From the NCBI GenBank assembly GCA_003132865.1, contig PKYZ01000139.1, positions 1 through 10,497 on the forward strand: DNA of 10,497 nucleotides. Direction: 5' to 3'. The translations under genes were made by a program, and so were the position numbers. The notes under the pieces were generated by a model that saw nothing but the letters and a program-made list of their open reading frames with translations, was not told the origin of the DNA and made no database searches. Source of the DNA: Bryobacterales bacterium (GTDB taxonomy: Bacteria > Acidobacteriota > Terriglobia > Bryobacterales > Bryobacteraceae). This document shows, in pieces, positions 5,337 to 10,497 of this stretch. The first letter of the stretch is position 1; every line of letters begins with the position of its first letter.

Positions 5337-6542
5337 ATGCTTACCAGATCTTTCGCCCTGCCTCTGCTGGCCGCCGCGGCCATCGCCCAGCCCATCGTCA
5401 TCAAGACCACCACGCTGTTCGACGGCAATGGCCACGTGCTCCGGAACCGGCAGATCGCCATTGAAAACGGCCGCATCACGCGCATCGCCGCAGCCAAGGA
5501 CAAGCCCGCCATCGACCTCAGCGGTCTCACGGTCATGCCGGGCTGGATCGACACGCACGTCCACCCCACCTGGTTCTTCAACAAGAATGACCGTTTGGAG
5601 CTGGATGGCCCCGGCGCCAAATCGACGCCGCAACAGGCCGCGCTGCATGCGGAGGCGAATCTGTATGCCACCCTGATGGGCGGCTTCACGACTGTGCAGA
5701 GCGTCGGGGCGCCGCTCGATGGCGACCTCCGCGATCTGATTGCCCTGGACAGCATACCGGGCCCGCGCCTGCTCACGTCACTGGAGCAGATCACGGAGAA
5801 GAGCGGCGATCCGGAGCAGATCCGCGCGTTGGTGGACAAGCTCAAGGCGGACGGCGCGGACGTGATCAAGCTGTTCGCCACGGGGAGCATCCGGGACGGC
5901 GGCAAAATGACCATGACCGCGGATCAGATCGACGCCGCCTGCGGCGAGGCGCGCAAGGTCGGCCTGCGTGCGATGGTTCATGCGCACGCCTCGGAAGGGG
6001 CGCGGGCGGCCATCATGGCAGGCTGCACCACGATCGAGCACGGCACCTTCCTGGACGATGCCACCCTGGATCTGATGGCGGCGCGCGGCGTGTACTTCGA
6101 TCCGAATTTCCTGGTGCTGCACAACTACCTGGACAACAAAGCGAAGTTTCTGAGCATCGGCAATTATACCGAGCCGGGGTTCGCCTACATGGAGAAGGCG
6201 CTGCCGCTGGTGGCCGACTTCCTGCGCCGCGCGCGGAAGGCGCATGTGAAGGTGGCGCTGGGCACCGACGCGGTGGCCGGCGCGCATGGCCGCAACGCCG
6301 AAGAGTTCATCTATCGGGTGCGGGACGGGGGCGACAGTCCCATGGATGCGTTGCTGAGCGGAACGTCGGTGGCCGCGGAATCGCTGGGGATGGCGGACCG
6401 GATCGGTTCGCTGGCGGAGGGGAAGGAGGCGGATATTGTAGCCGTGGACGGCAACCCGCTAGACGACATCACCGCGGTCCGGCGAGTGGTGTTCGTGATG
6501 AAGCATGGAAGGGTATACAAGGACGCACCGCCCGCGCGCTAG
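5337..6542 (+). CDS. Secreted metal-dependent amidohydrolase (imidazolonepropionase/prolidase-like)
   Basis: 401 residues, amidohydrolase superfamily (TIM barrel). A signal peptide (MLTRSFALPLLAAAAIA) points to the periplasm. Metal ligands in order: DTHVHP (H74, H76), a lysine in ADVIKLFATG (K178, the position of the bridging, often carboxylated lysine), VHAHAS (H215, H217), IEHGTFLDD (H235) and ALGTDAVAG (D311). The C-terminal GSLAEGKEADIVAVDGNPL closes the small beta-sandwich typical of the family, with the N-terminal strand IVIKTTTLFDGNG. Related proteins include Xaa-Pro dipeptidases and other carboxypeptidase-like or imidazolonepropionase-like hydrolases; the substrate cannot be read from sequence. 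GAGGAA (5325-5330) supports the start. Single-gene unit as far as visible; no frame damage. Confidence 0.9.
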   Translation: MLTRSFALPLLAAAAIAQPIVIKTTTLFDGNGHVLRNRQIAIENGRITRIAAAKDKPAIDLSGLTVMPGWIDTHVHPTWFFNKNDRLELDGPGAKSTPQQAALHAEANLYATLMGGFTTVQSVGAPLDGDLRDLIALDSIPGPRLLTSLEQITEKSGDPEQIRALVDKLKADGADVIKLFATGSIRDGGKMTMTADQIDAACGEARKVGLRAMVHAHASEGARAAIMAGCTTIEHGTFLDDATLDLMAARGVYFDPNFLVLHNYLDNKAKFLSIGNYTEPGFAYMEKALPLVADFLRRARKAHVKVALGTDAVAGAHGRNAEEFIYRVRDGGDSPMDALLSGTSVAAESLGMADRIGSLAEGKEADIVAVDGNPLDDITAVRRVVFVMKHGRVYKDAPPAR

Positions 6543-6848
6543 ACTGACCGGCCACACTCATCTTCGCATGACAGTCCGAGTCCGAACGGCGCGAGAACGG
6601 GCAACAGCGCAAGGCCGCCGCCGATCCACCCCGCCCATACCCCGCGCGCCGTGCGCAAGTAAATCGGCCCAGCCGCCCGAGAGCTAAACCGGCGGCATCG
6701 GCAACTGTTCACGGCTGATGCCGCGCTGACACGCCGGACACCCGGACCGTCGACAATTTGTGTGTTGCGAGGCAGTCAGTGTTAGAATCAAATACCGAGG
6801 AGACTGATTAAAACACAGTCCCAATTCAGTGTTCTATGGGAGAAGCAT
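6543..6848. other. Intergenic region with a possible minus-strand coding remnant
   Basis: No full gene is seen. On the minus strand 6684-6539 an open stretch reads SGGWADLLAHGARGVWAGWI then GGGLALLPVLAPFGLGLSCE, which resembles one membrane segment of a lost protein but has no start. Near the 3' end TTGTGT (6758-6763) and TAGAAT (6783-6788), 19 bases apart, are a weak promoter candidate for the small basic protein that follows. GGGAGA (6838-6843) is its ribosome binding site. Confidence 0.4.
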
Positions 6849-7238
6849 ATGCCAAGACGAGTACAGCCAAAAGTAGACAGCACCATCCTGGAGATGGCCA
6901 TCGTCGGTTATGAGAGCCAACTCGACAAGATCTCGGCCAAGATAGCCGACATCAAAGCGCAACTCGGCCAGCGCGGTCCGGGCCGGCCGAAGGCCACGGC
7001 AGCCGGAACAGGTCCTGCGGGCCCACAGAAGCGCCGCACGATAAGCGCGGCGGGTCGCGCCAGGATCGCCGCCGCACAGAGAGCGAGATGGGCGGCGCAG
7101 AAACGGCAACAGGCCCAACCGGCCCAACCGGCGAAGTCGAAGAAACGGAAGTTGTCGGCGGCGGGTTTGAGAGCCATAAGGGAAGCCACCAAAAAGCGCT
7201 GGGAGGCTTACCGCAAAGCCCACCAGTCTGCGGGGTAA
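6849..7238 (+). CDS. Small basic, probably DNA-binding protein with two S-A-A-G repeats
   Basis: 129 residues, very rich in Ala, Lys, Arg and Gln. Layout: N-terminal helix with coiled-coil character (STILEMAIVGYESQLDKISA, KIADIKAQL, 11-39), an AT-hook-like GRPK (45-48) in a Gly/Pro/Ala linker, then two related units: ISAAGRARIAAAQRARWAA (65-83) and LSAAGLRAIREATKKRWEAY (102-121), separated by a QAQPAQPAKSKKRK linker. Proteins with S-x-A-A/G-R-x-R-I-A-A-A-Q-x-x-R-W units are common in Acidobacteria and are often regarded as histone-H1-like or NUMOD-like; DNA binding is inferred from charge and AT-hook. The start has GGGAGA six bases upstream. A CCGAC-GCCC-GTCGG hairpin (7241-7254) follows the stop directly and may be a weak terminator. 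Confidence 0.75.
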   Translation: MPRRVQPKVDSTILEMAIVGYESQLDKISAKIADIKAQLGQRGPGRPKATAAGTGPAGPQKRRTISAAGRARIAAAQRARWAAQKRQQAQPAQPAKSKKRKLSAAGLRAIREATKKRWEAYRKAHQSAG

Positions 7239-7665
7239 GCCCGACGCCCGTCGGCATCGAGGCGAAGAAGGCCACAATGGAGAGGACGGCGTAACTCCGG
7301 ATTGTTACAGCCCGGCCGCCGCGCTGCATTCGCTCTGCCTTCTCTGAGCCGATTTCGAAGCCGATTGGCAGCCCCAAGACCGGACCGAACAGATCCATCG
7401 GGGTAGGATGGCCGGCGGCGCGAGCAGCAAACAGTTGGCCGTGCTCAATCGCTTCTCCATGCAGCGCGCGCGCCTGGAGCACTTGCGACAGAAGCGGCAG
7501 ACCCAGCGCCAGCAGCAGTCCGCGTAAACTGCACAGGCCCGTACAAGTGTCGGCCGCAGCCGCTGACCGCTGCTCGCGCGTTTGACGGCCCCCCACCCCC
7601 TCCGCTATCCTTACCGTTTATCTCGCACACGGGCGGCGGCCGTCGTCAGCCGGGCCCGATCCACA
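7239..7665. other. Intergenic region with a possible short ORF
   Basis: The frame 7348-7527 is open on the plus strand; from ATG 7408 (preceded by GGGGTAGG) it gives 39 residues, MAGGASSKQLAVLNRFSMQR then ARLEHLRQKRQTQRQQQSA, a basic helical peptide of unknown family. On the minus strand 7292-7240 reads YAVLSIVAFFASMPTGVGL, a membrane-segment-like stretch. Both are weak and may be decayed or chance. The region ends with the permease promoter. Confidence 0.3.
7582..7611 (+). promoter_or_regulatory. Probable sigma-70 promoter of the permease gene
   Basis: TTGACG (7582-7587) and TATCCT (7606-7611) with 18 bases between them. A transcript would start near 7618, about 48 bases before the permease ATG. 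Two near-consensus hexamers at good spacing are unusual in this GC-rich sequence. Confidence 0.5.
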
Positions 7666-9072
7666 ATGAACGCCGGCCCCTCGACCACCGAAGCCAAGCC
7701 GCAGCTCAAACGCGCGCTGGGCCCTTGGGACCTGGTCTTCCTCTCCGTCGTCGCCATCGCCAACCTCAATCTCGTCCCGGTGATCGCCGCCAACGGGCCC
7801 ATCACCGTTTGGCTCTGGCTGGCGGCGCTCGTGTTCTTTCTACTGCCGCAAGGCATCACGGTCATCGAGCTGGCGCACCGCCATCCCGCCGAGGGTGGCC
7901 TCTACGTCTGGACCAAAGACGCTTTCGGCGATTTCCACGGTTTCATGTGCGGCTGGGCTTATTGGACCACCAACATGTTCTACCTGCCCACGCTGCTCTT
8001 CTACTTGGGCGGGATTCTGGCCTACGCCGGACCAAAGAGCGTCGCCGGTCTCGCCGAGAACCGCGTCTTCTTCTTCCTGCTGACTGTGGGCCTGCTCTGG
8101 CTGACGGCGCTGCTCAACATTCGCGGCATCGGCGTAGGCAAATGGGTAAACAACTCGGGCGGCTTGGGCACCCTGATTGGCGCGGTGGTGCTGGTCTTGC
8201 TGGCCATCGCGGTAGTCTGGCGCCACGGCGTCGCCCTGCCCGCCTCCAGCTTCGCCATCCGCGGCCTCGACTGGAGCATCATGTCCTCATTCGGAGTGAT
8301 CTGCTTCGGACTCGTGGGCCTGGAACTCGGCCCGGTGATGGGCGACGAGATTCGCGATCCGCGCCGTAGCGTGCCGCAGGGCGTGTTGTGGGGCGGCATT
8401 CTGGCCGGCTTGGTCTATTTGACCGCCACGCTGGCATTGCTGCTGGCGGTGCCGCAGCAGGAGGTCAAAGTCCTGCAGGGCGTGCTGCAGGCCGTGGACA
8501 AGATGACCGCCACCGGCGTCGGCTCCCGCTGGATGCTGACCACGCTCGCAGTGGTGCTGGCCGTGGCCATCGCCGGTTCCACTTCCGCATGGCTGGGCGG
8601 ATCGGCGCGCATCATCTTCGTTTCCGGCATCGACCGCTATATGCCGAAGGCGCTGGGCAAGGTGCATCCGAAGTTCGCCACTCCGCACATCGCGCTGATC
8701 GCCATCGCCACCCTTTCCTCGCTGCTGGTGACCATGAGCTTCATCGGCGCCACCGTGAAGGAAGCCTACGTGACCTTGCTGGATCTCTCCGTCGTTTTGC
8801 AGATGATCTCGTATCTTTATCTGTATGCAACCCTGGCGAAGGTGGCTTTCTCGAAGACGGCCGGCGACGGGTTCTACGGCAAGGCCTGGCTGCGATTCGC
8901 GGCTATCGGCGGGCTGGCGGCCACCGTGGTGGGCGGGGCGGTGGCCTTCGTGCCTCCCCGGCAGGTCGATTCCGTCTGGCGCTTCGAGCTGAAGATGGTT
9001 GGGAATTGCACCGTGTTCTTGGGCCTGGCCGCTGTGCTGTTCTGGTACTACTCGCGCCGCCGCGCGGCATAA
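7666..9072 (+). CDS. APC-superfamily amino acid permease
   Basis: 468 residues, about 12 hydrophobic segments: inner-membrane amino acid/polyamine/organocation transporter. After a hydrophilic N-terminus (MNAGPSTTEAKPQLKRALGP) TM1 starts at WDLVFLSVVAIANLNLVPVI. Family signs: ELAHRHPAEGGLYVWTKDAF (68-87), GLELGPVMGDEIRDPRRSVP (218-237, the conserved E-x-x-x-P-R-R-x-x-P loop after TM6) and SGIDRYMPKALGKVHPKFAT (320-339) with P340. ATG 7666 was preferred to the upstream TTG 7582, which would add 28 residues with no transporter character and would overlap the -35 box. No clear ribosome binding site is visible. The dehydrogenase gene follows after 34 bases in the same direction, so the two probably share a transcript; this suggests import of GABA or a related amine or amino acid. 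The substrate is not determined. Confidence 0.9.
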   Translation: MNAGPSTTEAKPQLKRALGPWDLVFLSVVAIANLNLVPVIAANGPITVWLWLAALVFFLLPQGITVIELAHRHPAEGGLYVWTKDAFGDFHGFMCGWAYWTTNMFYLPTLLFYLGGILAYAGPKSVAGLAENRVFFFLLTVGLLWLTALLNIRGIGVGKWVNNSGGLGTLIGAVVLVLLAIAVVWRHGVALPASSFAIRGLDWSIMSSFGVICFGLVGLELGPVMGDEIRDPRRSVPQGVLWGGILAGLVYLTATLALLLAVPQQEVKVLQGVLQAVDKMTATGVGSRWMLTTLAVVLAVAIAGSTSAWLGGSARIIFVSGIDRYMPKALGKVHPKFATPHIALIAIATLSSLLVTMSFIGATVKEAYVTLLDLSVVLQMISYLYLYATLAKVAFSKTAGDGFYGKAWLRFAAIGGLAATVVGGAVAFVPPRQVDSVWRFELKMVGNCTVFLGLAAVLFWYYSRRRAA

Positions 9073-9101
9073 TCATAATCGCGCCATAATCCCCCATAAT
9101 C
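9068..9101 (+). repeat. Four copies of CATAATC between permease and dehydrogenase genes
   Basis: CATAATC occurs at 9068-9074, 9074-9080, 9085-9091 and 9095-9101, the last ending five bases before the dehydrogenase ATG. The stretch is AT-rich in a GC-rich setting. The first copy overlaps the permease stop TAA. It takes the place of a normal ribosome binding site. Function unknown: slippage product or protein/RNA binding site. Confidence 0.6.
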
Positions 9102-9106
9102 GATGT

Positions 9107-10472
9107 ATGGCTATCGCCTCCATCAACCCGGCCACCGGAGAGACGTTGCAGGTCTTCGACCCCCTTTCGGCCGAAGCGCTCGAGCAAAAGCTGGCGCACG
9201 CCTTCGCCACGTTTCAGAGCTACCGCAAGACTTCCTTCGCCGAGCGCGCCCAATGGCTGTCGAACGCCGCCCGCGTTCTCGAAGACTCGAAACAGGAATA
9301 CGGCCGCATCATGACCGTCGAGATGGGCAAGACGCTAAAATCCGCTGTCGCCGAAGCGGAGAAGTGCGCCTCGGCGTGCCGCTACTACGCGGAAAACGGG
9401 GAGCGCTACCTGGCGGACGAAGCCATCGCCACGAATGCCTCGCGCAGCTTCGTGCGTTACCAGCCGATCGGCCCCGTGCTGGCCGTGATGCCCTGGAACT
9501 TCCCCTTTTGGCAGGTATTCCGCTTCGCCGCGCCCGCGTTGATGGCGGGTAACGTCGGACTGCTGAAGCATTCTTCGAACGTGCCGCAATGCGCTCTGGC
9601 CATCGAAGATATCCTGCGCCGCGCGGGCTTCCCGGATGGCGCGTTTCAGACGCTGCTCATCGGCGCGGCTCAGACCGCGTCCGTACTGGCCGACGATCGC
9701 GTGGCCGCCGCCACTCTCACCGGCAGCGAGCCGGCCGGCCGCTCGGTGGCCGCCCAGTGCGGCGACCGCATCAAGAAGACCGTGCTCGAGCTGGGCGGCA
9801 GCGATCCTTTCATCGTGATGCCCAGCGCCGATCTGGACGAGGCCATTTCGACCGCGGTGAAGGCGCGCACCATCAACAACGGACAGTCCTGCATAGCGGC
9901 CCAAGCGCTTCATCGTTGCCGATGGCATTTATGAGGCCTTCGAGCGGCGCTTCGTCGAGACCATGCAGGCCTTGAAGGTCGGCGATCCGATGGCGCCCAC
10001 GACGGACGTGGGTCCGCTTGCGACCAGCGCCATCCGCGAGGAGTTGCACTTGCAGGTCGCGCGAGCCGTGGCCTCCGGAGCGCGCTTGCTGCTGGGCGGG
10101 CGAACGATCGGCGGCCCAGGCTACTTCTACGAACCGACTGTGCTGGCCGGCTTGCCGCGGCAATCGGACGTCTTTCGCGAAGAGCTGTTCGGCCCGGTGG
10201 CCATGCTTTTCCGCGTCAAGGACGCCGCGGAATCGATCGTTTGGGCAAACGATTCGCCGTTCGGGCTGGGGTCGAGCGTGTGGACGCGCGACGCCGCCGA
10301 GCAGGCGCTGTTCATCGACGAAATCCAGGCGGGCGCCGTTTTCGTGAACGGCATGGTGGCATCCGATCCCCGGCTGCCCTTCGGCGGTGTGAAGCGTTCC
10401 GGCTACGGCCGCGAGCTGGGCGTCTTCGGCATCCGCGAATTCGTCAACGTCAAGACCGTCTGGTGCAAATGA
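9107..10472 (+). pseudogene. sad: Succinate-semialdehyde dehydrogenase (Sad/GabD type) with one frameshift
   Basis: NAD(P)-dependent oxidation of succinate semialdehyde (or a similar aldehyde) to the acid, the last step of GABA breakdown, in the cytoplasm. From ATG 9107: SINPATGETLQVFDPL; PWNFPFWQVFRFAAPA with N131; K154 in LLKHSSNVP; E228 in LELGGSDPF; catalytic C262 in NNGQSCIAA. The frame then shifts: one extra C in CCC (9900-9902) gives a stop at 9932-9934 after 275 residues, whereas the +1 frame continues as KRFIVADGIYEAFERRF, ELFGPV and PFGGVKRSGYGRELGVFGI to TGA 10470-10472. Removing one base gives 454 residues, the normal length. The second part closely resembles E. coli Sad (YneI) as I recall it. 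Follows the permease by 34 bases. As written no active enzyme can form; a sequence error is a real alternative. Confidence 0.85.
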
Positions 10473-10497
10473 TGTGGCGCACGCACTTTGCGTGCCG
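10472..10497. repeat. Partial copy of the intergenic repeat, with hairpin
   Basis: ATGTGGCGCACGC (10472-10484) repeats 24-36 exactly and begins at the dehydrogenase stop codon. GCACGCA (10479-10485), CTT, TGCGTGC (10489-10495) forms a perfect 7-base-pair hairpin that could end the transcript. The element is cut by the window edge. Confidence 0.6.

Noticed and set aside
6952..7596. 214-residue minus-strand ORF over the small basic protein gene
   Set aside because: Mostly antisense to the gene at 6849-7238, with low-complexity composition; only a short membrane-like stretch is worth mention.
24..10484. The matching 13-base repeats at both window ends as ends of one mobile element
   Set aside because: They are short, lie next to gene ends and belong to a dispersed repeat family; ordinary genes lie between them.
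1..10497. CRISPR array, tRNA or rRNA genes, integrase or transposase
   Set aside because: No regularly spaced repeats, no cloverleaf or rRNA-like sequence, and no reading frame with transposase or integrase motifs was seen.

Overview
The window is GC-rich bacterial chromosomal DNA. Gene content (Acidobacteria-style short Lys/Arg/Ala-rich protein, exported amidohydrolase, GAFTSA-type sigma-54 regulator) and the intergenic palindromes built on a CCTCCAGG core suggest an acidobacterium of the Solibacter/Bryobacter type. That assignment is an inference from style; no rRNA or marker gene is present.

The window has two halves. Positions 1 to about 5,160 are an accessory, partly decayed region. In order: a palindromic repeat cluster; a broken two-gene cassette (a coiled-coil protein with an early stop, then a DUF6602-like/PD-(D/E)XK-like protein with two single-base frameshifts); an intact brnTA toxin-antitoxin pair on the minus strand; a sigma-54 activator (AAA+ plus Fis helix-turn-helix) without its N-terminal sensory part; a Sel1-repeat lipoprotein-like/secreted gene broken by at least six frame changes; remnants of a second brnTA pair; an intact RelE/ParE toxin plus XRE antitoxin pair with a palindromic promoter-operator; and a 250-bp near-identical copy of the start of the sigma-54 AAA+ domain.

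Positions 5,337 to 10,497 look like conventional chromosome: a secreted metal-dependent amidohydrolase, a small basic DNA-binding-like protein with two copies of an S-A-A-G motif, an APC-family amino acid permease, and 34 bp after it a Sad/GabD-type succinate-semialdehyde dehydrogenase. Permease plus dehydrogenase suggests uptake and oxidation of GABA or a related amine-derived aldehyde. The dehydrogenase is full length except for one extra C directly after its catalytic cysteine, which splits it into two reading frames.

The most notable points are: the two toxin-antitoxin neighbourhoods with parallel layout (brnA-brnT-AAA+ versus brnA'-brnT'-[relE-xre]-AAA+ fragment); the candidate coiled-coil/nuclease cassette, inactive here but worth looking for intact elsewhere; and the repeated occurrence of one-base indels in short homopolymers, which leaves open whether this is real decay or sequence error.
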